Source of the DNA: Kingdonia uniflora
Lineage: Eukaryota; Streptophyta; Magnoliopsida; Ranunculales; Circaeasteraceae
NCBI GenBank assembly: GCA_014058105.1
Contig: JACGCM010002205.1
Coordinates: forward strand, 5,062,626 to 5,126,625
Direction of reading: 5' to 3'
Length of the DNA: 64,000 nt
The notes beneath the pieces are model-generated. The model was not told the origin of the DNA. It did not search any database and saw only the letters and a program-made list of their open reading frames with translations. The first letter of the stretch is position 1. The number at the start of each line of letters is the position of its first letter. A program made the translations under genes and the position numbers. This document shows, one piece after another, positions 22,278-33,701 of this stretch.

Positions 22278-22993
22278 TATAGTAGCCTACTTGCTGCCCT
22301 ACCTAAGTTAGACTCTTGAAGGCGACTTCGAAGCCTACTCGAATGTATCGAAGCCCATCCAATCCATGAATAAGCCACCCTAAGATTATCCGAAGACTAA
22401 ACCTTGAGGACGAACTCCACATCACAGCAGAAACACTTCGACCATATCTGCACATGGTCGAAGTATGATAGGACAGACAACCAGCTCACTAGACAAGACG
22501 GCGTAGTTGTTGGTCCTTGCAGCTACAGTAACTGGCCTAACCACTGCTACAGTATCAAAGTACAGAGACAGACCCAACAACTGTTACAGTGACAATTCTG
22601 ACATTTCCAGCGCCCATTCCCACTCTGGGATATCCGGATAGTATCCTTGTAATGCGACCTAACCTTGGTGACTTAGCCCTTCCTTTGATCTATAAATAAG
22701 AGATATAGGGAACCAATGAAGGGTTACAAAATCTCCCCTTTGAGCCCTTACAGTTTACCTTCGACCTCCTTGTAAAAACCCAGTACTCAAACCTTCGACT
22801 ACTCGACAGAAATATAAACACTCTTAAAAATCTTCATCAGAGGTCGTGGAGAGTCACATTCTAGTCCTCCACGCAAGTGTATTGTCTATTGAATTTTTGC
22901 ATTCTAGGCTATATACTTGAATCTTTTAGTTTGAAGATTAAACCCCGTGGTGTAAGGGTCGACTTCCCCTTCGTAAGAAGTTAGGCCCCTATA
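22278..22993 (+). repeat. element C 5' LTR
   Basis: 716 bp, matching 33702-34398. The first bases are TATAGTAGCC where the 3' copy has TGTAGTAGCC, and the last are CCCCTATA against CTCTACA; both outer dinucleotides have mutated. A TATA box (CTATAAATAAG) lies at 22690-22700. A hairpin TTCGACCATA/CACATGGTCGAA lies near 22437-22463. Confidence 0.95.
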
Positions 22994-22995
22994 TT

Positions 22996-23009
22996 TGGCG
23001 CCGTCTGTG
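22996..23009 (+). other. element C primer binding site
   Basis: TGGCGCCGTCTGTG, 2 bases after the LTR end. The same form with A for G (TGGCACCGTCTGTGGGAA) is found in D and E. The primer tRNA was not determined here. Confidence 0.85.
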
Positions 23010-23079
23010 CTTCCCACCCTACCTATCTCCCTTTCTCATTTTCCTCCCTTTGATCTCAACTTCAATAGATTATTATCAA

Positions 23080-24560
23080 TGGCACCAACCCTCTGTTCCA
23101 GTTTAACCCATGTCGGCAACTCCGTTGACGAAGTGGTCGTCCAAATAGCCTTGCTTTCTTAGCAATTCGCTCAAGACGAGGAGCGCCACCATGCACAACT
23201 TCACCGTGATCATAAAAAGCACCGGTTGGAGTTTGAAGCTGAACGGAACAGTCGCTTGGATGATGCCGACAGGCAGAACTGGGCAATTGATGAGTTACGT
23301 AACATCGTCCGAGAGTTGTAGAGACTATGCCCCTAGAAGCTGCTCGACCATCCCAAGCACCAGACCCATCGTGCGTGTCTTTCCGCGCTCGTCTGGGTCC
23401 CCTACCAAATACCGAAGTACCCCCAGTCTATATCAGTGCCGAGGGTGTTCCCCACACTATTCTCCCTACCGGCTCTATCCATCTCGGAATTCACCCAACA
23501 GAAGATTCCTCTGACTCTACCCTTCGATCCTCCAGACACCCCAAATGCCGCCCTGCTCGAGAACGTCTCGAGGAACACAACGTCGAACACATACCACTCA
23601 CTCGACCTCACTATCCTCAAATCCCTCAATCTCACCCTTACCATGCCTATGCTGCACAGCAGGACTTCAACCATAAAATGCAACCTGTTATTCACGTCAG
23701 CACGAGCCCAACTCCCAACTCTTGAAGTCTACTGAATAACCCCCTTTGCCCCAAACTTCTTGCTATCGAGATACCCCCCAATTTCTGTGCTCCCAAATTC
23801 AGTAAATACCACAACACAGACCCTAAATTCCTTATTCTCAAATTCCAAAATGCTCTGAGCGTCTACTCCACAACTGACCACTTGATGTATCGCCTCTTTC
23901 CTACCAATCTTACAGATAGCCTCCTTTGATGGTACTATAATCTCCCTAGTGGCTCAATCCGGAGTTTCGAGCAACTGTCATAGCTTTTCATCACTTAGTT
24001 TGCCTTCAACAAGGATCGAGAAGTCAGAGTCGATACCCTATTCAATTTCAAAAAATCCAGTAGTGAAACCCTCGAAGCCTTCACCAAGAGGTTTCTCGAT
24101 GAATCATGGAAAGTCGAGAGCCTTGACTGCGTGAATGTGCTGCTCACATACTCAAATTCTTTACTAGATCACAACCGTGTTAAAGAGTATCTAGTCCTCC
24201 ATAAACCTCAAAACCTCAAGGAGATGCTCTCAAAGGTCAATGGCTATATCAACCTTGAGCGCCTCCACGAATCCCGTAAACACGGCCAAACTTCAACCGC
24301 CAACTTCAATAGACCTCGACAAAGCCTACATTCTACTCCAGTACCCCTGATCGCTCCTAACAGCGATAACAATTCTGAAGCTCTACAAACTCTACAACTG
24401 AGAGCTGCAAACGTCCTAACAACGATAATAATTCTAAAGATCGCAAGAAGAGATTGAAGCCAGTTTTACCCACACTTTCTGCCCCTCTCAGCACCCTTCT
24501 ATTACATATATAGGCAGATCCTATCTGGCGTATCCCTTTCCCCATTGAAGTTAGACCAGG
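23080..24560 (+). pseudogene. element C gag
   Basis: Reading starts at MAPTLCSSLTHVGNSVDEVV (23080) and proceeds in pieces with shifting frames. A charged helix (HHAQLHRDHKKHRLEFEAE) is followed by a proline-rich region (23327-23725). The gag core follows (IPPNFCAPKFSKYH, WYYNLPSGSIRSFEQL, around 23770-23990). The last piece is KEMLSKVNGYINLERLHESR (24131-24300). These blocks match gag of D (EPLWWFYSLPEDAILTFDQL) and E. Gag forms the particle. Multiple stops and frameshifts make it inactive. Confidence 0.75.
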
Positions 24561-24617
24561 TAAACCTTACTGCGCCAACCATAAATATAACTGTCACAAT
24601 ACCAACAATGCTTCGCC

Positions 24618-25600
24618 TTGCAGCGCTCCCTCGAAATCATCCTCAAGGCAGGTCGTCTACATCAGTATGTTACCGACCTTCCCAGCTACCTTGACGGGTC
24701 ATACTTCAAGTCTCAACCCACCCCCGCTGCCGACCTGGCCGAGGTGCATATCTACCAAATAAACTTCATCAAGGTCAACAACATCGACAACGATTGTGCC
24801 AAGAGCAAGCGTAAGCGTGTCAAAGAATGTTACAAACTCACTTATCAGGAGAAGCTACCCGCCCTCCTGCCAGGATCAAGCCTCTCTCCTCAACCCGAAT
24901 GCATCTCTTTCATCGACTGTGACACATCCCATGTCTGTTTCCCCCATTCCGATCCATTAGTCATCACGATCAAGATCAAAAACATCATCCTCCACACAAT
25001 GCTCATAGACACAGGAAGTGCAGCTGATGTCCTTTTCCTCCAAATTGTCCAAACCATGAAGAAAACTGACCTCATAACCGCTGCCAATGTCGAGTTGAAA
25101 GGATTCAATGGGGTTATAGAAGTTGCTATTGGTTGAATCAGCCTCCCAGTTACTACCAGCCCAGTCACACTTTAAACCAGTTTTCTTGTCGTTGACAAGA
25201 CATCAGAATACCTCGGTATCCTCGGACGCGAACGGCTCCATGCCATGCGTGCCATGCCTTCGACATATCATCAAACCCTTCGTTTTACCACACCCAAGGG
25301 TACTTGGAATTTAAAAGTCTCTCAATGCCTCACCCGTTCAAGGGAGCACCCGGAGATCGATCAGACCCAGAAACTCGTCAGCCGCCCATAGCAATTACTG
25401 TCTCTTTCTATCCCCATATCTTCGATAGATACCACCCCACCTATCAAATCCACTGTCTATATCGAACTTGATGGTCCTGGTTGAGGTACATTCATTGGAA
25501 CATTTCTCGATGAGGCAGAACGCCTTGAGCTTACAGATTTCTTTCGAGTAAATAAAGATGTTTTTGCATGGACATTCTAGGAGATGCTCGGTGTCAACCC
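24618..25600 (+). pseudogene. element C protease and linker
   Basis: The 172-aa frame (24618-25136) holds the aspartic protease site MLIDTGSAADVLFLQ, intact at the catalytic Asp. The upstream linker is SFIDCDTSHVCFPHSDPLVI. Translation continues with stops to SEYLGILGRERLHAMRAMPS, the usual end of this protease, and toward the RT. D and E have altered active sites here (DTKS and NTGS), so C is the best-preserved protease in the window. Confidence 0.8.
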
Positions 25601-26315
25601 CAGCTTGGCAAGCCATCGCCTCGACCTCATCCCCCATTCCATAACAATAAAATAGAAAAAGCGTACCCTGGCACCTCGACTTCGAGAAGCAGTGAACCTT
25701 GAAGTGAACAAGTTCATAGCCGCAGGTTTTATCAGAGAAGTAAAGTACGCTGATTGGATATCAAATATTGTGGCAGTTCCCAAGAAGAACGACAAGATCA
25801 GAATCTACGTCGACTTCATATACCTTAATAAGCATACACCAAAGGATAATTTCCCATTGCCAATCATTTCAGTACTCCTCGATGCTACTGCTGGACATGA
25901 ACGCCTATCTATGATGGATGCAGCTTTGGGTTACAACCAGGTACTCTTCCTCCCTGAAGATCAACTTAATACTTCTTTCATCACTGAATAAAACCTTTAC
26001 TATTTTAATGTTATGGTCTTTGGCCTTAAAAATGTGAGAGCCACTTACCAACGCCTTGTCACAGCCATGTTTAAACCTTTGTTTGGCAAGTCGGTCGAAG
26101 TTTATATCGATGACATGTTATGCAAGAGCCTTAAAAAACAGACTCACATTCAGGACCTAACCGAAGTCTTTTTGATATTTCAAACATACAACATGAAACT
26201 CAACCCTGACAAATGTTAATTTGGTCTTTCATCTGGTAAATTTTTAGGCAACCTTATCAGCAAACAAGGTATCGAGATCGACTCCACCCATATTCGATCC
26301 CTCATCGACATGCCT
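25601..26315 (+). pseudogene. element C reverse transcriptase (RNase H missing)
   Basis: Frames at 25692-25991 and 26013-26219 give the RT blocks AAGFIREVKYADWISNIVAV, FPLPIISVLLDATAGHE, LSMMDAALGYNQV and the catalytic EVYIDDMLCKSL. They continue to LISKQGIEIDSTHIRSLIDM. Immediately after that the sequence turns into the integrase N-terminal region, so the whole RNase H domain is absent. Two in-frame stops are seen. Confidence 0.85.
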
Positions 26316-26319
26316 TACA

Positions 26320-27480
26320 TCGCAAATATACTATCCACAAACATGAGTTACATCGCAAGCCCGTAAATGGTGTCCTCCTTCGATGTATCTCTCAAGCCGA
26401 AGTCTCTTCAATTCTAGCCAAACTCTATCAAGGTACCTGCGGTGCTCATACTGCTGGTCATTTTATGGCCCTTCGAACCGTTTCTTAAGGTTTATTCTGG
26501 CCGAACATGAAAAAACAAGCCGAAGAGTATGCCAAACATTGTGACAAATGCCAACGTCATGCCCACGACATCTACAACCCTTCACAAGACCTCCGTTTCA
26601 GTCAAGTCTCCTGGCCATTCAAAAGATGGGCTATCGATCTCATTGGCCCTTTTCCTAAAGCCTCAGGCAGATGAGAGAATATCCTTGTTACAACTGATTA
26701 TTTTACCAAATGGGTCGAAGCTGTACCTTTGTGCCAAACCAGAGATGAAGAAGTCATCATGTTTCTATGGGAAAACATCATTACACGCTTCGGGTACCCT
26801 TATATGATTCGATGCGACAATGGTCCCCAGTTCGTAGGTCACAAAGTCAGAAATTTCTTCAGAAAACATAACATCATCCTCTCACCCTCAACACCTTATT
26901 ACCCTCAAGGAAACAGTCAAGTCGAAGCAATCAATAAAACCATCGTCGATGGTCTTAAGAAAAGAGTCGATGCAAAGAAAGGTCGATGGGTTCAAAAATT
27001 ATAGCATGTCGTCTGGGCCTATCTAACAACACTAAGAAAATCTACAGGCTGCACCCCTTTCCTTCTAGCATACGGTATAGAAGTTGTGCTCCCTACTTAA
27101 TTCGAAGTACCCACACGAGATCTCAGCCTCCCCGACGACGACAATGAGTTCAAAATCGGATGTAACATGCTATAGATCGACAAAACTGGAGACTGAGCCA
27201 TCGCCAACCTTGGCCATTAGCATCTGTCCCTCCAGAAGTCATATAATAAGAGAGTTTGTTCATGAAGTTTCAATATTAGAGGTCTAGTACTTTGACGGGT
27301 CACTCAATCTTCGAAGCCTTGAAATACTGGCAAGCTAGCCGAATCTTTGGAAGGACCTTATATCGTGTACGACAAAACTGACAAATGTTCATACTATCTA
27401 ATGACAGGAGATGAAGAGCCTTTACCAAATCCGTGGAACACAATGTAGCTGGCTTTATTCAACAGGCCACTGCCTCTACC
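26320..27480 (+). pseudogene. element C integrase
   Basis: The zinc-binding region (GVLLRCIS, GTCGAHTAGHFMALR, KHCDKCQRH) leads to the catalytic core with RWAIDLIGPFP, IRCDNGPQFVG and YYPQGNSQVEAINK, so all three catalytic acids are present. The C-terminal domain ends LEGPYIVYDKTDKCSYYLM and NPWNTM near 27450. Stops occur at several points (VS*GL, GR*EN, KL*HV). Its third catalytic acid is intact, unlike D's. Confidence 0.85.
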
Positions 27481-27549
27481 TTGTCCAATTGATGTAAATA
27501 CAGAATAATCAATAAACAATTTTTCAACCCCTACTTCATCTCCTATTTT

Positions 27550-28345
27550 CAATGAATTTCTTGGTTCCCTCTAAGTATCATGTCAGCCCTCGCCCCGACT
27601 GATAGTTGGGGGGTGACCTTGAGATTTTTCAAACCTCAAATTTTGAGTAAACTCGAGGGGCAAAAATGGTTGAATTACCGGACCTTCGGGAATGCATTGG
27701 GGCCAAACAGTTATGCTTTGCTATGGCTTAGGCCTTCAAAGTCCAGTCAATTTCTTGGTTCACTCTAAGTATCATGTCAACCCACGAACCGATTGATACT
27801 TGGGGGCGACCTTGAAAGTTTTAAGCTTCCAATTTCGAGCAAACTCAGGGGAAAGGATGGCCGACAGACCGGACCTTCAGGGATGCATTGGGGCAGAACA
27901 AATATGCTTCGATCAGGTTTAAAGCCGTCGGAGTCCAGCCGATTTCTTTGTTTACCCTGGGTATCATGTCCACCCTCGCCCCGACTGATACTTGGGTGCG
28001 ACCTTAAAATTTTCATGCTTCCAACATTCGAGAAAACTTGAGAGGCACAAATGGTCGAAAGACCGGACCCTCGAGAATGCGTTGGCGGTGAACACGTCTT
28101 GCTTCGCTGTGGCTTTGGCCTTCAAAGTCCAGTAAATTTCTGGGTTTCTTCTAAGTGTTATTTTAACTTTAGCCCGATTGATACTTGGGGACGGCCTTGA
28201 AAGTTTTCAAACACCCAACATTCGAGCAGACTCGAGGGGCACGAATGGTCGATTGACCGGACCCTCAGGAATTCATTGGGGGCGAACATGTCTTACATCA
28301 CTATAGCCTTGGCCTTCGATGTCCAGCAGATCCTTTGATTTCAAA
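27550..28345 (+). repeat. 194-bp tandem repeat downstream of C integrase
   Basis: Four copies, anchored at AATTTCTTGGTT-type starts at 27555, 27749, 27941 and 28135, with the next unit starting at 28329. Each holds TCTAAGTATCATGTC, CCGATTGATACTTGGGGG and CGGACC-type blocks. Non-coding; short frames through it are not genes. Confidence 0.93.
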
Positions 28346-28738
28346 AGAGGTATCACAACCATCTCGAAGCTTTCAGAGGTTCGATAACTTTACAATCATT
28401 CGACAGATCCACCACATGAAGATACTATTATACAAAAATATCTACAACTCTACCACATGCAAGAAGTTTATGAACATCATATATTAGAATAACAGTTTCA
28501 ACGCATCTTAATTCAAATCAGTTCAAAATAATACATTAAATCCAGTTTAGAATATACAGCAAGTATGAAGCACAAACAAGTCAATCAAATCAAAGTTCAT
28601 ATAAATCAGTTTTAACACAGCATTTCAAATCAGTTCGCATAAAACAAGTTCTAAGGTCAACCCCACAGAAAAAAAGATGGTTCAATTATTATAACAACAA
28701 ATAAGAAATAACAGGCATGACACTCACATACAAATACC
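28346..28738. other. non-coding spacer of C
   Basis: AT-rich, with no ORF, repeat or RNA feature recognised. It lies between the tandem repeat and the end of the antisense gene. Confidence 0.5.
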
Positions 28739-30919
28739 TCAGACCGGTGTGGCTGCATCTTCTACCCCAGCAGGCCCTGCAGCATCAACACCTTCAGCAC
28801 CTACAGTCGAAGGCCTCGACCCTGCATCATCTGCAATCATGCCAGTTGTATCCCCAGAAGTAATACCTTCGACCACAAGAGTTTCCATGCCCCTTCCAAC
28901 ACCTTTAGCAGCAACTTCCATCACTCCTTCATTCGCCTGTAAGGAGTCCTCAACTATAGGATCTTCGGAAATAGGGAGCCGTTATAAAGTGTCAGGGTCA
29001 AAACCCATATCCTCTATGAACTTCTTCAGCCTGACAGTCAGTTTACATTCACCATCAAACTGCGCCTGATAATGCACTTTTTGGTCTGCTTTATCTTTGT
29101 CCTTCATAGCAATCGTCGACTTCAACACCTGCTCATGATTAAAATGTTAATCCTTCATCCTCTTCTTGACTGCATCATTGATAACCTCCAGCTCCCGCTT
29201 CAACTTATTATTATCAGACAACAACAATGCCTCTTTCCCCCTAGCAAGTTCAAGACTGTCAAGCGCCTCCCGCATCCTCCTTTTTCCCACTTTCACTGTC
29301 TTGGTGAATGACTGCACCCAAGCATCTGTCTGCTAGAGTATTCAAACCGTCAGTATTTCTCGAAGCATAGAACACTTAAAGATAATTTCAGAAGTTCACA
29401 AACAATAATAGACAGTTACATGAAACATACTCTTTTTCATTTTCTTCGAAGCTTCATCTGGGTCAGCATCGCAGAGTTCGTCCATAGGCACAGCCTTGGA
29501 TAGAGCCTGATCTTGTTACTCAACCTCTATTATCTCCTCACCCTCATCATCAGCATCGTCTTCCCCCAACGTCCTACACCTTTTGTATTGAACAACCTTC
29601 ATCTGTTGCACCTTCGGAGCTACGGGAACGACCCTACCTTTCCCTTTCTCAGTCTGTGTTGGCGCCTGCCTCAACCTCAGTCTCGAAACATCGCTAGCCA
29701 CTTCGAGCACTGGCGTTGCTTGCTTCGGGCCCCTTTTCGATTTCGGAACATACTGAACGTTTCTTGGAAAATCAACCTCCCCCATTTCTTTAGATACTTT
29801 CAAACCACCTTCGACCTTCCTCTTCTTTGATGGCTTCAGCGTAATGGGTACATTTCAAAGCTGGGAATCTATCTTCTTCTTTTTCTTCCTCTTGATATCT
29901 AGACTCGTGAATACAGAATTAACCCACTCCTCATCAGAATCGAGAATAATGCCAATATAATGCCTCAGATTTTCCTAAGACTGGTTAGTCAGACCTACAA
30001 AAAAATTGAAATATAATCACAGTTTATTCGAGTTATACACCAAAATAAAACCTTCAACAATACACTTACTCGGGTTATAGACTTTATGATGCAACCTATA
30101 AGAGACCTCCCCTTCGACATTCTCAAAATTACCCTGCACCATAATTAAATCTTTATTCCAGCCTCGACCCGTCGAACACAGATAAAAAAACTAGGGCTTT
30201 TCTGGGTGACACTGAATATGGTACGTCCCTACATTCTTATTTGCCTTCCTCGAATAAAATCTTACAATGTCGTACCATTCAATCAAGCCCCTCTTCTTAC
30301 TTCTCAATTTTATATTCATACCTTTTATTACCCTCATCATCTTGTAAAAATTTCCATTCATTTGAACTGGGGCAACCTCCAAAAAATTTAACACCTCCTT
30401 CACCAGCCTTCGAAAAGGAAGTTGCATTCCCAATCGAATCTGGCCTATATATGCCATTATTCCCTCCTGCGGGTTTCACTTGAATGTCCATCCAGCTCCT
30501 GCTATATGTAATGTTATGCCCACCTTCGACAGCTCCAAATTGGTAGCAAATTAATCCAATTTCTTTTTATCTCTAGCTAAAATAGAACCCTCGACCCTAT
30601 CTGACTCAGTCAAATCCTTACTGTGATTACTCTGCTCCCCTTCTCCCTTTTCTCTACCAGAAGGCCTAGCATTACCCTCGCCTCTCTCACCCCATCCTAT
30701 CTCCTCCTCCTTACTATCCTCAGTCACTACCGTCCTACGATGTCTCGTAATTGGAACCCCACCTGCCGGAACTACCACGGCTAAAGGGGCATCAGTTACA
30801 ACATTCAACACTTTTAAGTCGCTGCTCCCATCCATTAAAGCACGACCAAAAATACTAGCCTCGAGTTCTTCGATTTCTTCGTCTATCACCCTCTGTCTTG
30901 AAGCTCGATGGGTACACAT
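28739..30919 (-). pseudogene. main antisense gene of C (Transposase_28-like), introns conserved
   Basis: Minus-strand exon 1 (30919 to about 30067) starts MCTHRASRQRVIDEEIEELE. It contains an acidic/basic linker and the domain block IGQIRLGMQLPFRRLVKEVL, VAPVQMNGNFYKMMRVIKG. An intron (about 30066-29994, CGA/GTAAGT to TTTTGTAG) and another (about 29421-29336) sit at places equivalent to the two introns in D's gene. Exon 2 is basic (KSKRGPKQATPVLEV) with an acidic end (GEDDADDEGEEIIEVE). The last exon ends in an Ala/Gly/Val-rich tail at 28739. Two frames are broken. Function is unknown. Confidence 0.65.
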
Positions 30920-30925
30920 ATTATC

Positions 30926-31212
30926 CTACAGAAAAAGAGGCATGCAATTAGATTGATACATTCGACAATTCCGTGTCAATAACCTATTTCTCATCTACCC
31001 TCTTCAACAGGCACCAACACAGTCAAAAACTCGACCCCAAACCTAGTTTCTTCGGCAATACCCTCAAAATCCCCAAATGGGCTACAATTCAGATTCACAA
31101 ATTCTCCCTGCCCTTGACTATAACCTCCTAACTGCCAACCCAGAAGATTATACTTACAGAATACAACAGGAAGAGCTAAAAAACAACAACAAACTAAGAT
31201 CAATTGATATAC
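30926..31212 (-). other. likely 5'-UTR intron of the C antisense gene
   Basis: On the minus strand a donor (ACACAG/GTATATC) at 31212 and an acceptor (TTTCTGTAG/GATAAT) at 30926 precede the ATG at 30919 by seven bases. A TATA-like box lies upstream at 31372-31381. Same layout as D (20130-20616) and E (62716-61856). Predicted by eye. Confidence 0.45.
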
Positions 31213-31371
31213 CTGTGTTAGAAGTACACTCAAAACAACAATTCAGCCCGAACTCAGTAACAACTTCAACAACCTCTCTCAAGCTTCACTTAGGAATAGC
31301 GTACCAGTTTTCCTCCTCTCACTCTCTGGTTTGTTTTTTCTGTGAGCAATTCATTTTATTATTTCCCTCTC

Positions 31372-31381
31372 ATATATATAC
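31372..31381 (-). promoter_or_regulatory. TATA-like box of the main antisense gene in C
   Basis: Minus strand GGTATATATATGAGAGGG, about 160 bp before the putative 5'-UTR intron. A promoter role is inferred from the conserved order in D and E. Confidence 0.45.
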
Positions 31382-31384
31382 CTA

Positions 31385-32197
31385 CTCGGAAAACCAAACC
31401 GCCTCGATTTCCAAGCTGCTACCATTGCCACACCCCCACTACCCCAGCTTTTTAGCTGAGACATGTTTTGACCAAATTACCCCTTATTCCCCGGATGTAT
31501 GAACTGCACGCTCACCCTAATTAACTTTAAACTCAAAGCTTCTCGAACCCTCTGATCCTCATTCGATGCTGCCAGTCAAATCCCAACATCAAATCACAAC
31601 TTTTCTGTAAAACGAGGATAAAATTCATGATTACCTGCAGGGCACGCTGCCCCAGAAGCACATACCGTTCTGACAGACCAACTGTCTGGGCTATCAGTCT
31701 GCCCAGTCAAATCTAACAAAACCTTTGACACACCTCGTATATGAGTAATCGCCTATACCGTGTCTCAAACACTTATCCACAGATTACTCCACATCCGATC
31801 TACATAACCTTTGATAAATCATAATATTATTTTGACAAATCACATCTTTTACTTCGATAGATCACATCTTTTACTTCGACAGATCACATCTTTTATTTCG
31901 GCAGATCACATCTTTTGCTTCGACAGTTTCAAATTTCATTTATTCACAGATCAGAATAGTATTACCAGATATCCTACTTCGACAAGTTCAAACAAATTAT
32001 TTCGTTAGAGCAAAATTTTACTTCGAACATTCAAAATCCCACTCGCACAAGGTACTGAAAAAGAAATCAACAGTTACATTGCAAACTCCAAATTTCATTC
32101 TAAACAAACCAAAATAGTACAATTCAGAAATCTAATACAAGTACCCTACACACCACGATATCTAAATATTTACGAAAATAGTTTTAGAGGTTCCTAT
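31385..32197. other. non-coding region of C with a 22-bp minisatellite
   Basis: No gene is seen except that the minisatellite at 31835-31925 lies inside. The region separates the main antisense gene from the two short antisense ORFs. Confidence 0.5.
31835..31925. repeat. 22-bp minisatellite in C
   Basis: Four copies of GATCACATCTTTTACTTCGA-like units at exactly 22-bp spacing (CACATC at 31841, 31863, 31885, 31907). Confidence 0.92.
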
Positions 32198-32568
32198 TTA
32201 TCATCAGGACGCGCCTTCTCGCTATTAGCCTCAGCAACGGACTTCTCCTTGCACCTAGCTTCAGCAGCAGACACCTTTAGCTTCACCATCTTCTCTGCAA
32301 AGGATTACAGTAGAGACAACCAATTGCCCGGAAGTGGACCCATCATTTGCTGAATCCCCCATCAATATGCAAAAGGCATTCCTGCAATGGGTTCCCCAAG
32401 TTCCGCTTCAAACAGGTTCAGCATCGCTTTGTCGATGTCCTGGTCGATAAGAAGCCTCCGCCGCAGTTCCATCATCTTTTCCCGTACTCGCATAGCCTTT
32501 GCCACAATCCGATCTGCCTGCATGGTTGTTGAAGAGCAGCCGCTGTTTGGTACCGAAGAAGAAGCCAT
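32198..32568 (-). pseudogene. second antisense ORF of C
   Basis: Minus strand from ATG 32568: MASSSVPNSGCSSTTMQADR, then a charged helix (VREKMMELRRRLLIDQDIDK) and later KLKVSAAEARCKEKSVAEA, with stops after GMPFAY and WLSLL, ending at 32198. A TATA-like box (TTTATAAAAT) at 32633-32643 lies about 65 bp upstream. No known domain was recognised. I did not find a clear equivalent in D or E. Confidence 0.45.
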
Positions 32569-33122
32569 TATGATCCGAGCAAGAAAGCAGAAAGGTAAAG
32601 AAAGTTGAAGAATTCTCCTCGCAACACTCCATTTTATAAATAAAGGTACATTTAAAATACTCATTCATGCCAAGTTACATTCATTGTAGTCATCAAGTCC
32701 CCTCCTTGAAAACTTAACAGCCTGAACTTTTCAACTTCCTATACGTAACCGATTAATCTGTATCTGCATTCAAACCACATTTCCGAGGACTTGCAGTCGA
32801 ACAAATCTCCATCATTGAACCATCGACCATTTTCACACGTTGACTCCAATCTCTTGCCCCGAGTCTCAACTAATACAGAGTCAATTACCTTCGACCATAT
32901 AATTATACCTCGAAGCCCAGTTTTTTACCAACATTCGATGAGGTATATTTGCTATCTTACCTATATGGCTATTCGTCTACAATAACTACCAGAAATAAAC
33001 ACACAAAATTACAGCAAAACATTGTTTCCTTTCCATTCCTTAAATTACAATAATAGAAACAACAAATTTGAAAACCCAAATGTACAAAACCACAGATACT
33101 TTCAAAACCTATCATCACCACC

Positions 33123-33446
33123 TCAAGCGGCAGCCCTATTTCCAGACGGTCCAGTTCTACTTGCCGAGTCTTGTTCATCCATCTCCTCTTTTGCACAAAC
33201 GAGGCACTTGGCCAAAGCTGACAGAAAGAGGTAGTGTTTCTCTGCAGTCAAAAAATTGAACTTTAGCTGCCCCCAAATGTAAGTATAAGACTCACCGTTG
33301 ATGAGTTCCCCAACTCCTACCTCCACCAAGTCAGGCATGTCCCAATTCAGATCATGCAAGTGCAACTCAGCAGTCTTACGCCCTACGCGACTATCTCGGG
33401 CGAATCCCATCCTTTTCTGATAGCGTGTATTGGGCGTGGTTTCCAT
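33123..33446 (-). CDS. LTR-proximal antisense ORF of C, 107 aa, open
   Basis: Minus strand from ATG 33446: METTPNTRYQKRMGFARDSR, then ELHLHDLNWDMPDLVEVG, YTYIWGQLKFNFLTAEKH, YLFLSALAKCLVCAKEEM and a Ser/Pro-rich end. It is uninterrupted. Insertion F carries a near copy (MDTTPNT start at 56842; DLNWDMPDLVKVG and YAYLWEQLRFHFMTAERR). D and E have diverged relatives. The inner ATG at 33446 is chosen because it is the one conserved in F and sits about 86 bp after a TATA-like box. No known domain; function unknown. Confidence 0.6.
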   Translation of the reverse strand: METTPNTRYQKRMGFARDSRVGRKTAELHLHDLNWDMPDLVEVGVGELINGESYTYIWGQLKFNFLTAEKHYLFLSALAKCLVCAKEEMDEQDSASRTGPSGNRAAA

Positions 33447-33530
33447 AAAGATTTTCAAGAGTTTGCAGAAGAAAGAGATGAGAGTGAAACAGAAGAAGAA
33501 CATACAGTATCCCTACCTCCATAACCCATA

Positions 33531-33539
33531 CTTATAGCC
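33531..33539 (-). promoter_or_regulatory. TATA-like box of the LTR-proximal antisense ORF in C
   Basis: Minus strand GGCTATAAGTATGG, matched by GGCTATAAAGATG in F at 56923-56932, in each case 80-90 bp before the ATG. Conservation between copies supports a real promoter; activity is not shown. Confidence 0.55.
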
Positions 33540-33687
33540 TCATTTTTTTATTACCTTATAACCACCAACATCTCTTTATTACCCTCTTTTATTAATTCCC
33601 TCAAAAAACCAACAGTCAACTATTTCACTTCTGACTACAAACAGTTTTCTCAGCAAATGCCTCTATACCTGTTTTCATGACCTTCGC

Positions 33688-33701
33688 TGAGAGGGGGCGA
33701 A
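33688..33701 (+). other. element C polypurine tract
   Basis: TGAGAGGGGGCGAA directly before the 3' LTR. The same tract precedes the LTR of F (57082-57095). Confidence 0.88.

Noticed and set aside
23402..23735. Open frames on both strands over C gag
   Set aside because: Only the frame with PSCVSFRARLGPLPNTEVPP fits the gag order; the other plus frame and the minus frame are shadows of this proline-rich region.
31077..31502. 141-aa plus-strand frame in C
   Set aside because: It lies over the promoter and 5'-UTR intron of the antisense gene and has no recognisable motif or conserved equivalent in D or E.
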